A model generated the notes under the pieces. The model was not told where the DNA came from. It made no database searches and saw only the letters and a list, made by a program, of their open reading frames with translations. The translations under genes and the position numbers were made by a program. Positions 46,190 through 53,112 of a stretch of 64,000 nt of DNA are shown here, one piece after another. Every line of letters starts with the position of its first letter. Position 1 is the first letter of the stretch. Source of the stretch: Caldicellulosiruptor diazotrophicus (lineage in GTDB: Bacteria > Bacillota > Thermoanaerobacteria > Caldicellulosiruptorales > Caldicellulosiruptoraceae); the NCBI RefSeq assembly GCF_017347585.1, contig NZ_AP024480.1, positions 1,324,001-1,388,000 of the forward strand. Reading direction: 5' to 3'.

Positions 46190-47419
46190 TTAAATCTTTT
46201 CAAGTGCCTGGTAAAAATCTTCTATTATGTCTTCTACATCCTCAAGGCCAACACATATTCTTATCATATCTTCATAAACACCCATAGCTTCTTTTTCTTC
46301 AGCGGAAAAACCTACATATATAGTTGACGCGGGATGTACAACAAGTGTCCTTACATCTCCTATATTGGTTGAGTTTATGGCATACCTTAGTGAATTTATC
46401 ACTTTAAATGCATTTTCCTTGGTTCCAACCCGTATTGTTAAAATTGCTCCATATTTGCCTCCAAACTGTTCTGTTGCAAGCTGATAATATATACTTTCCT
46501 CAAGCCCAGGATAATTTACTGAAACTACCTTTTTATTTTCCTTTAAGGCCTTGGCAAGACTAAGAGCATTTTCGCAAATCTTTTGCATACGAACACCAAG
46601 AGTTTCAAGCCCGATTGTATTTAAAAATGCATTAAAAGGCGATATACAGGCACCAAAATCTTTAAGTAAGTTATTTCGAAGTCGTGCAATGTACGCAAAT
46701 TCACCATACTTTTTGTATTCCTTAATAAGCGGATACCTATCATAATCAATTTTCATGTTGCTGCTTGCAACTATAACTCCGCCAATACAGCTGCCGCTTC
46801 CATTTATAAACTTTGATGTTGAATGAACCACTACATCAGCACCAAGTTTTATGGGTTTTACAAGATACGGCGTTGTGACAGTGCTATCAACAACAAGTGC
46901 AATACCATGCTCATGTGCAAGCTCAGCTATTTGCCTGATATTTGGAACATCAAGTTTTGGATTTCCTATCGTTTCTATAAAAATTACTTTAGTTTTATCT
47001 GTTATATACTTTTTAAAGCTTTCAACGCTACTGTCCTCTGCAAATCTTGTTTTGATACCAAAATTCTCAAATGATCTGAACAATGAATATGTGCCACCAA
47101 AAATGCCACTTGCTGAGACAATTTCATCTCCACTTTTTACCAAATTCAATATTGCTAAGGCAATTGCTGCCATGCCAGACGATGTGGCAACAGCAGCAAT
47201 GCCTTCTTCTAAAAATGCTATTCTCCTTTCAAATGCCTCAACTGTAGGATTATTAATCCTTGTATATACAAAACCTGGCTTTTTCCCAGAAAAAACCTCT
47301 TCCAGTTCGTGTGCAGTTTCGTATTGGAAAGAATTACACAGGTATATTGGAATATTTGTTGAACCCCTTTCTTCCTTTGGACCAACATTTCCATGAATCA
47401 AAGAAGTATTAAATCTCAT
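46190..47419 (-). CDS. metY: O-acetylhomoserine sulfhydrylase-like PLP enzyme (MetY)
   Basis: 409 residues, Cys/Met-metabolism PLP family. TSSGMAAIALAILNLVKSGD, YTRINNPTVEAFERRIAFLE, DSTVTTPYLVKPI and the PLP Lys in VVHSTSKFINGSGSCIGG. It replaces the acetyl group of O-acetylhomoserine with sulfur to give homocysteine. Here the likely sulfur donor is the thiocarboxylate of the ThiS-like protein of the same operon. Cystathionine synthase/lyase roles are less likely in this setting. Start ATG overlaps the tusA-like stop by 4 nt. Confidence 0.88.
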   Translation of the reverse strand: MRFNTSLIHGNVGPKEERGSTNIPIYLCNSFQYETAHELEEVFSGKKPGFVYTRINNPTVEAFERRIAFLEEGIAAVATSSGMAAIALAILNLVKSGDEIVSASGIFGGTYSLFRSFENFGIKTRFAEDSSVESFKKYITDKTKVIFIETIGNPKLDVPNIRQIAELAHEHGIALVVDSTVTTPYLVKPIKLGADVVVHSTSKFINGSGSCIGGVIVASSNMKIDYDRYPLIKEYKKYGEFAYIARLRNNLLKDFGACISPFNAFLNTIGLETLGVRMQKICENALSLAKALKENKKVVSVNYPGLEESIYYQLATEQFGGKYGAILTIRVGTKENAFKVINSLRYAINSTNIGDVRTLVVHPASTIYVGFSAEEKEAMGVYEDMIRICVGLEDVEDIIEDFYQALEKI

Positions 47420-47664
47420 TCTTGTCCACCCTTTTTTACAAATACTGTATATGTCCCATCATTGTTATTTATCACTTTTAAAATCTCATGACCTTCTTCT
47501 TTTAAACTTCTCGGGACATTTTGAATAGGCTCACCCTCGTTCATTCTTATCTCTATGATTTGTCCTACCTCCATGTCCTCCATTGTGGCTTTTGCCTTTA
47601 CAAACGTCATTGGACACACAAGATTTGTAATATCCAAAAAAACATCAGCTTTGATGTCACTCAT
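47416..47664 (-). CDS. TusA-like sulfur-carrier protein
   Basis: About 82 residues. Beta-alpha-beta fold of the SirA/TusA/YeeD group: DITNLVCPMTFVKAKATME contains the reactive Cys, but the usual CPxP is CPMT. The central acidic segment reads IEIRMNEGEPIQNVP. It may shuttle sulfur or assist MetY. ATG 47664 has GGAG 8 nt upstream; the longer frame translates that site. Overlaps the sulfite-reductase end by 8 nt. Confidence 0.85.
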   Translation of the reverse strand: MSDIKADVFLDITNLVCPMTFVKAKATMEDMEVGQIIEIRMNEGEPIQNVPRSLKEEGHEILKVINNNDGTYTVFVKKGGQE

Positions 47665-48547
47665 CAAAATCACTCCTTTCATTTTCTATTGCTTTTTCTA
47701 ACTCTTTTTTGAATATATCCCATCCAACTCTCTCTATGGTATTTCTAAACCTCTCGCCTTGTTTGCCATATTTTTTGTAAAATTCAAGTGTAGCTTGAAT
47801 GACCTTGTGAACATCCTCTTTTGAAAATAGGATCGGCAAAATCTGTTTTCCAAGTGCTATATTGTTTCCAAACATACCACCAAAATAGAGAAGATAGCCA
47901 GGCTTGCCTTTCCACGAATTAGTTTGACACGACTTTACACACCTTCCACAATAGGTGCACTTGTCTCTATCTATGGTAATCTCTTTATTTTTCTCATCTA
48001 TTTGTATTGCTTTTGTTGGACATACAGCCTGGCAAAGTCCGCAAAACGTGCAGCTGCTCTTTTCCCACTCAGGTTTTACTGCTCCTTTTATACCTAAATC
48101 ATTTTCTTCAGCTTTAAGGCAATTATTACCACAACCTGTTATTCCGATTTTAAATTTGTGTGGAAGTTCCTGGGCATAATATCTCTTATCACACTCGTTT
48201 GCAAGCTCTGTTGTGTCTATAATTCCGTTTGGGCAAATGCTACTGCCTTGGCAAGCAGTAATTGTCCTTACTCTTGGTCCGCATGCACCAGGCTCAATGC
48301 CCGCTTCTGATAACTCTTTTTTAACTGCCTCTATATCCTCCAGTTTGATAAATGGTATTTCTACTCCCTGTCGTGCAGTCAGGTGTACATATCCTCTACC
48401 ATATTTGTTTGCAACCTCGTATATTTTTTTTAATTGTTCGGCACTTAGTCTTCCGCCAACTACTCTTAGCCTCATAGAAAAATAACCTTTTTGGACCTGT
48501 CGCATAAACCCCCCTTTTTTTAGCTCACTGTAATTTATCTCTTTCAC
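47657..48547 (-). CDS. Small sulfite reductase with embedded 2x[4Fe-4S] ferredoxin domain
   Basis: 296 residues. A single nitrite/sulfite reductase half: VRVVGGRLS-like RLRVVGGRLSAEQL, TARQGVEIPFI, then siroheme-cluster ligands CQGSSIC (Cx5C) and GCGNNC (Cx3C). Between and after these lies a ferredoxin insert with CTFCGLCQAVCP and CTYCGRCVKSC. Similar to AsrC and to one half of Fsr. It should reduce sulfite to sulfide using siroheme. GTG start 9 nt after GGGGG. Needs precorrin-2-derived siroheme from the hem cluster. Confidence 0.88.
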   Translation of the reverse strand: MKEINYSELKKGGFMRQVQKGYFSMRLRVVGGRLSAEQLKKIYEVANKYGRGYVHLTARQGVEIPFIKLEDIEAVKKELSEAGIEPGACGPRVRTITACQGSSICPNGIIDTTELANECDKRYYAQELPHKFKIGITGCGNNCLKAEENDLGIKGAVKPEWEKSSCTFCGLCQAVCPTKAIQIDEKNKEITIDRDKCTYCGRCVKSCQTNSWKGKPGYLLYFGGMFGNNIALGKQILPILFSKEDVHKVIQATLEFYKKYGKQGERFRNTIERVGWDIFKKELEKAIENERSDFDE

Positions 48548-48569
48548 CTCAAATTACCCCCTAATCTTT

Positions 48570-48980
48570 TTAAATGATGTGGATTTCTTCCTCTTCCACA
48601 TAACTTTCATATATCCTAAATGATTTTAAAACAGGATTTTTTTCGTCCATGAGTGATAATATGAGATAGCTCAAACTCTTATCGAAAGCAAGTCTTTTGT
48701 CCTCCTCAGACGGTCTTGCGGGTGTGGTTGGATGGCTATGAAAATTGCCAAGTAATACCCAGCCATTTTTTCTCATGTCTTTTACAGCTGCAAACTGCTC
48801 AAGCGGATCCATTGAAAAATGCTCTGGACTTTTGTCTACATTGGTAAGTAAGTAAACTTTCTTGACAATTCTTTTTTCATCCTCAATAACTCCACCCAGA
48901 AGTCCACACGCCTCCATAGGCAAGGAGTTTAAACAATGATTTAACATCTCCTCATATAATGTTTTTGGCAATATTATCAA
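48570..48980 (-). CDS. JAMM/MPN+ metallopeptidase (HcyD/Mec+-like)
   Basis: About 137 residues. JAMM zinc motif: Glu in MEACGLLGG, then HSHPTTPARPSEED (HxHx7Sx2D), all ligands present. In actinobacterial Mec+ this family cuts the CysO-cysteine adduct; in Wolinella HcyD trims the sulfur-carrier precursor. Here it is flanked by the E1-like enzyme and the sulfite reductase, so it should trim the carrier encoded two genes upstream. Start TTG 48980 follows AGGAGGG; the ATG at 49010 would translate that site (NRRD). Confidence 0.9.
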   Translation of the reverse strand: MIILPKTLYEEMLNHCLNSLPMEACGLLGGVIEDEKRIVKKVYLLTNVDKSPEHFSMDPLEQFAAVKDMRKNGWVLLGNFHSHPTTPARPSEEDKRLAFDKSLSYLILSLMDEKNPVLKSFRIYESYVEEEEIHII

Positions 48981-49025
48981 TTCTAATTTATCCCTCCTGT
49001 TTTTTGGCATTCACTTTTGGTACTC

Positions 49026-49844
49026 TTATCCTTGACCTTTTAAATCACACTGAGGCTGTTCATAGTCGATTAATTCTTTTATTGTTGGATTTTTACCACA
49101 TACCTCACAGCTTTCTCTCTTGTTTATCTTTACTTTTCTAAATTCCATCTTCAAAGCGTTGTAAATTAAGATATATCCTGTTAGCAGGTCACCAATTCCA
49201 AGCAAATATTTAATTGCTTCTGTTGCCTGGATTGTGCCAATTATACCACCCATCACACCTAAAACTCCTGCTTGCTTGCAAGTTGGAACTGCATCAGGTG
49301 GTGGTGGGTTTTGAAAGATACATCTAAAGCACGGCCCTTTCTCTGGCACATAAGTCATGGTTTGCCCATCAAATCTTATGATACCTGCATGTGAAAATGG
49401 TTTTTTTAGCATTACACAGGCATCGTTTATCAAAAATTTTGTTGGAAAGTTGTCTGTGCCGTCGATTATAAAATCATAATCTCTATCCTTGATGATATCT
49501 ATTATGTTCTTTGAATTTACCATTTCACGATAAATTACTACTTCCACGTCAGGATTCATTTGGTTTATCTTTTCCTTTGCAGAAAACACCTTTGGCTTGC
49601 CTACATCAGGTGTAAAGTGTATTATTTGTCTTTGAAGATTGGAAAGCTCAACTGCGTCAAAATCAACAAGCCCGATTGTCCCAACACCGGCAGCTGCCAA
49701 AAACATTGCAGCAGGACAGCCAAGTCCCCCAGTCCCAATGATCAAAACCTTAGATTCCAAAAGTTTTTGCTGTCCTTTTGCGCCAACCTCGTTCAGGATG
49801 ATATGTCTTGAGTATCTTTCAAGTTGTGTATCTGTTAACTTCAT
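49026..49844 (-). CDS. ThiF/MoeB/HesA-family E1-like adenylyltransferase (HcyF-like)
   Basis: 272 residues. GTGGLGCPAAMFLAAAGVG (ATP loop), DFDAVELSNLQRQIIH, DGTDNFPTKFLINDAC, Zn-binding CFRC and CEVC pairs, and CKQAGVLGVMGGIIGTIQATE. It adenylates the C-terminal Gly of a ubiquitin-like carrier before thiocarboxylation. ThiF and MoeB are relatives, but no thi or moa genes are adjacent; the ThiS-like gene overlaps its start (ATGA). Confidence 0.9.
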   Translation of the reverse strand: MKLTDTQLERYSRHIILNEVGAKGQQKLLESKVLIIGTGGLGCPAAMFLAAAGVGTIGLVDFDAVELSNLQRQIIHFTPDVGKPKVFSAKEKINQMNPDVEVVIYREMVNSKNIIDIIKDRDYDFIIDGTDNFPTKFLINDACVMLKKPFSHAGIIRFDGQTMTYVPEKGPCFRCIFQNPPPPDAVPTCKQAGVLGVMGGIIGTIQATEAIKYLLGIGDLLTGYILIYNALKMEFRKVKINKRESCEVCGKNPTIKELIDYEQPQCDLKGQG

Positions 49845-50050
49845 AATTGTCCCCCTCCCATGAAATATAAAAACTCAACCTCATCGCCATCTTTTACTGT
49901 AACCTTATCATACTCACTTCTGGGGATAATTTGACCGTTCAGCTGCACTGTTACGTATTCTTTCATTGAGACATTTAAAGCATCTAACATCTCAAAGATT
50001 GTCATCTCTCTTTCAATTTGTACTTCATTACCATTTGCCTTAATTTTCAT
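49841..50050 (-). CDS. ThiS/MoaD-like sulfur-carrier protein with C-terminal GGGQL (HcyS-like)
   Basis: 69 residues, beta-grasp: MKIKANGNEVQIE, TIFEMLDALNVSMKEYVTVQ, LNGQIIPRSEYDKVTV and GDEVEFLYFMGGGQL. ThiS and MoaD end exactly in Gly-Gly; this one carries Gln-Leu beyond, so it should be a precursor needing cleavage. The codons for the Gly run double as the ribosome-binding site of the E1-like gene, whose ATG overlaps the TGA. Probable sulfur donor for MetY. Confidence 0.92.
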   Translation of the reverse strand: MKIKANGNEVQIEREMTIFEMLDALNVSMKEYVTVQLNGQIIPRSEYDKVTVKDGDEVEFLYFMGGGQL

Positions 50051-50076
50051 TCTTTTCTACCTCCCTCATAAATTTT

Positions 50077-50871
50077 TCATGTATTTTTAAGGCCCCATCT
50101 AAGTCTTATCTGATTTTCTAAAGGGCCAAATATTGCCTTTTCTACAACAAGTCCGAAAATAATTGTTACTATCATCACGCTAATGACTTGGCTCATATCT
50201 GCAAGGTCTCTCCCAACCATGAGTACTTGCCCTAAACCTTTTGTAGCAAAGAGCATCTCACCTGCCATCAATGCTCTAAATGCAAACGACCAACCTTGTT
50301 TCATGCCTGAAATAATATACGGAAGGCTTGCGGGGATTATTACATTTAAGTAAAGTGTTATACCTTTTGCACCCATCGTTTTTGCTGCTTTTATATAAAG
50401 TGGATTTACATTTTTAATACCTGACTCAACTGCAAGTGTTATAGAAAATAGAGAACCAATTGCAGTTACAAATATAATAGCTTTTTCTGAAAGACCATAC
50501 CATAATATGGCAAATGGTAGCCAGCAGACGCTTGGCAATGTTTGAAAACCAAGAATAAGTGGTCTTAAATTTCTATCTAAAAATCCGAACTTTACTATTG
50601 AAAGTCCAAGAATAATTCCCGCAATAAGAGAAATCAAATAACCTATAACCATTCTTTTAGTTGTTGCCCAGATTGCTATGAACAAAACATTGTTATCCAG
50701 AAGTCTTATAAAAGTTTCTGCTACTGATACAGGAGATGGAAACACATAAGGTTTCCATATCTTAAAAAGCTCAACAAAAATTCTATAGACCAATTCCCAA
50801 GCTGCTATCAGAGCTATATAAAACAGTGTCCTTTTCAAAACTCCAATCGCTATCGTATTCTGCTTTTGCAA
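50077..50871 (-). CDS. ABC transporter permease, SsuC/TauC-like
   Basis: About 264 residues, six spans, with the ABC-interaction loop AAKTMGAKGITLYLNVIIPASLP and the usual end GLVVEKAIFGPLENQIRLRWG. Forms the channel for the SsuABC-like importer; substrates of this group are sulfonates, nitrate or similar oxyanions. Start TTG 50871 with GAGGTGG 6 nt upstream is favoured over ATG 50886. Either way the gene overlaps the ATPase 3' end by about 90-100 nt in another frame. Confidence 0.85.
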   Translation of the reverse strand: MQKQNTIAIGVLKRTLFYIALIAAWELVYRIFVELFKIWKPYVFPSPVSVAETFIRLLDNNVLFIAIWATTKRMVIGYLISLIAGIILGLSIVKFGFLDRNLRPLILGFQTLPSVCWLPFAILWYGLSEKAIIFVTAIGSLFSITLAVESGIKNVNPLYIKAAKTMGAKGITLYLNVIIPASLPYIISGMKQGWSFAFRALMAGEMLFATKGLGQVLMVGRDLADMSQVISVMIVTIIFGLVVEKAIFGPLENQIRLRWGLKNT

Positions 50872-51622
50872 TCTTTTCCACCTCATCTTTTAATTCTTTC
50901 ATAATAGCAGATATCATATAGACTATGTCAGGATTATCAAGAAGTCGCGGCCTTGCAAGTCTTATTTCAAAAACCTTTTTGATTTTTCCCGGGTTTGAAG
51001 ACATAACCACAACCTTGTCTGCTAAAAGAACCGCTTCTTCTATATTGTGTGTCACAAACATAATTGTCTTTTTAGTCTCCCACCAGATTCGCTGAAGTTC
51101 AAGCAGTAAGATATTTTTTGTCTGGCTGTCAAGTGCTGCAAAAGGCTCATCCATCAGCAATACTTCAGAATCAAGCGTCAACGCCCTTGCTAAGGCAACC
51201 CTCTGTTTCATTCCGCCTGATAATTGGTGAACATAAGCGTCTTTAAACTTTGTTAAGTGAACCATCTTTAGGTATTTTAGTGCTTTTTCATATCTTTCTT
51301 TTTTGGGGACACCGCGTAATTTCATACCAAATTCAACATTGTCAATAACTTTTAGCCATGGAAATAAAGCAGACTCTTGGAACATTACAATCCTATCTGG
51401 TCCGGGTGACAAGACTTCTCTGCCGTTTAAAAAAACCTTTCCCTCAGAGGGTTTTTCAAGCCCAGCTATTATATTCAAAAGTGTAGATTTGCCACAGCCA
51501 GATGGACCGAGAATGCATATAAACTCTCCATTTTGTACTTCTAAATTTATTTTTTCTAACACATTTATTTCTTTGTTTTTTGATTGAAATCTCTTGCTTA
51601 CATTTTCAATTACCAGTGCCAA
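50783..51622 (-). CDS. ABC transporter ATPase, SsuB/TauB-like
   Basis: 279 residues. Walker A GPSGCGKSTLLNIIAG, Q-loop MFQESALFPW, signature LSGGMKQRVALARAL, Walker B EVLLMDEPFAALD, H-loop VTHNIEEAV. The last 35 residues (KDTVLYSSDSSLGIGL) are beyond the usual family end and are read from DNA shared with the permease. Four nucleotides from the binding-protein gene. Confidence 0.92.
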   Translation of the reverse strand: MALVIENVSKRFQSKNKEINVLEKINLEVQNGEFICILGPSGCGKSTLLNIIAGLEKPSEGKVFLNGREVLSPGPDRIVMFQESALFPWLKVIDNVEFGMKLRGVPKKERYEKALKYLKMVHLTKFKDAYVHQLSGGMKQRVALARALTLDSEVLLMDEPFAALDSQTKNILLLELQRIWWETKKTIMFVTHNIEEAVLLADKVVVMSSNPGKIKKVFEIRLARPRLLDNPDIVYMISAIMKELKDEVEKIAKAEYDSDWSFEKDTVLYSSDSSLGIGL

Positions 51623-51625
51623 TTT

Positions 51626-52654
51626 TTAGTACACCTCTTTGTTTTTGATTCTATCTAAAATTTCTGCGTTTACTAATTCTTTAATATTTGGCTTTTCTCT
51701 TAAGTATCCCAACTCAAAATATGACTCAATGGCTTTTTCTAAGGATTCTCTTTGTATTTCGCTTGAAAGTTTGATATTTTTGAAGGAGTCTTTTAGGATG
51801 TCTGCCGGCAGCGGCTTAGAAGTTATCTCAGAAATTTGGTTATTTATTATTTCATATGATTTTTCAGGATTTTTTTCAATAAAGTCTGTTACCTCAAGAT
51901 GCGCTATGAGAAATTTTTCTACAATATCAGAATGCTCTTTTAAAAACTTTGTGGTAGTAATAATTACTGTTGTAGGAATATCTATGTATTGTCTTATTTG
52001 GCTACTGTCAAGCACAACATTGGCATTTACTTCTTTTTTTAACCTTGTCCCCCAAGGTTCAGGAACCAACGCAGCATCTATCTGGTTTCTATCAAGCAAA
52101 GTTTTAATGTCTGGATTTTCAGCTTGAATAATCTCAACATCTCCACCTTTGGTAGTATCTTTTAGCCCAGCTTTGTTTAATAAAAACCTTAATACAATAT
52201 CCTGGGTATTCCCAAATTGAGGAACCGCAATTTTCTTACCTTTTAGGTCACCTAAATTTTTTATATCCAAGCCCTGCCTTGAGACCAGCATCATTCCTCC
52301 ATTTGCAGCACCTGCGATAATCTTTATTTCCCCGTTTGTCTTTTCAAAGCCGTTTATCGCAGGAATTGGCCCAATATAACCTATGTCAACCTCATCAGGT
52401 AAAAACGCTTCTATCTCAGCCGGACCTGCATTGAAGACCTTATATTCAACTTTTACATCCTTGCCTATTCTCTTTTGGAAGGTACCAAGTTCTTTCCCTA
52501 CCAACGCTTGGGCATGAGTTATATTCGGGAAAAATGCAATTCTTACCTTTAGATTTTTGTCTTCTTTTCTTGCATAGCATCCTGAAAGGAGAAATGACAA
52601 AGTAATTGGTAGTATGATTAAGGCAGCCACTTTATAATATCTTTTTATTGCCAT
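51626..52654 (-). CDS. ABC transporter solute-binding lipoprotein, SsuA-like
   Basis: 342 residues. Signal with lipobox LLSGC (Cys at about 26), then the NMT1/SsuA-like fold: VRIAFFPNITHAQALVGKE, DIGYIGPIPAINGFEK, KIAVPQFGNTQDIVLRFLL, ALVPEPWGTRL. The operon encodes sulfate activation but no other sulfate permease, so sulfate is a candidate ligand besides sulfonates; no SsuD-type monooxygenase is present. First gene of the sulfur operon, with a consensus promoter upstream. Confidence 0.88.
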   Translation of the reverse strand: MAIKRYYKVAALIILPITLSFLLSGCYARKEDKNLKVRIAFFPNITHAQALVGKELGTFQKRIGKDVKVEYKVFNAGPAEIEAFLPDEVDIGYIGPIPAINGFEKTNGEIKIIAGAANGGMMLVSRQGLDIKNLGDLKGKKIAVPQFGNTQDIVLRFLLNKAGLKDTTKGGDVEIIQAENPDIKTLLDRNQIDAALVPEPWGTRLKKEVNANVVLDSSQIRQYIDIPTTVIITTTKFLKEHSDIVEKFLIAHLEVTDFIEKNPEKSYEIINNQISEITSKPLPADILKDSFKNIKLSSEIQRESLEKAIESYFELGYLREKPNIKELVNAEILDRIKNKEVY

Positions 52655-52716
52655 TTATGTGCCTCCTTAATATTAACTATTTTTATCGAAATACTTTGTA
52701 TTAGTATTATTTTTTA

Positions 52717-52744
52717 TCTCTGCTCAAAAAACAATGAGCAGAGA
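52717..52744. repeat. Perfect 10-bp hairpin in the sulfur-operon leader
   Basis: TCTCTGCTCA (52717-52726) and its complement (52735-52744) with an 8-nt loop, within the 136-nt leader before ssuA. No U run follows on the minus strand, so it is not an obvious terminator. It does not match the S-box or T-box consensus that I know. Confidence 0.6.
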
Positions 52745-52796
52745 CAAGTTTTTAACTTAAACTTATAAATTTCTATCAGTTTACTTGGTTATTAAA

Positions 52797-52825
52797 ATTA
52801 TAATACATGGTAATTTTTATGTCAA
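52797..52825 (-). promoter_or_regulatory. Consensus sigma-A promoter of the sulfur operon
   Basis: Minus strand TTGACA (52825-52820), 17 nt, TATAAT (52802-52797): both hexamers exact. Transcription should start near 52790, giving a 136-nt leader. Confidence 0.88.
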
Positions 52826-53112
52826 TAGTTTTTTTAAATGTTTTTTCAAATGGTGAACAGAATATTCATAACCACTTAATTACAATAAATTCAAAGAGTA
52901 TACAATGTAAACTCAGTAAAATTTTATTAAAAGATAAACACAAATTTTGAGCGTGTATTTTTTTTTGACAAATGCTATATCAAAATAATTTAAATTTGAA
53001 TGCAAAATACTGCAAAAAAAACAATATTATTAATTGAGACTAAAAAAAGTTTCAGATATGTTTTAATTGTAAAGTTAATAGGATAAAGAAAAAAAGAGAG
53101 GAGGTGTAAAAA
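52826..53112. other. AT-rich divergent intergenic region
   Basis: The 458 nt from 52655 to 53112 hold no gene. The left part is the sulfur-operon leader and promoter. This right part is over 75% A+T with no clear long repeat; TTGACA at 52965-52970 is a possible -35 for the gene at 53113, but its -10 (ATTTAA at 17 nt) is poor. Confidence 0.6.

Noticed and set aside
47416..50050. Thiamine or molybdopterin synthesis as the role of the ThiS/ThiF-like pair
   Set aside because: No thiG, thiH, thiC, moaC or moaE nearby; JAMM, sulfite reductase and MetY point to homocysteine synthesis instead.
52655..52796. SAM (S-box) or T-box riboswitch before ssuA
   Set aside because: No S-box core, no T-box sequence and no terminator U run; only hairpins of unknown type are present.
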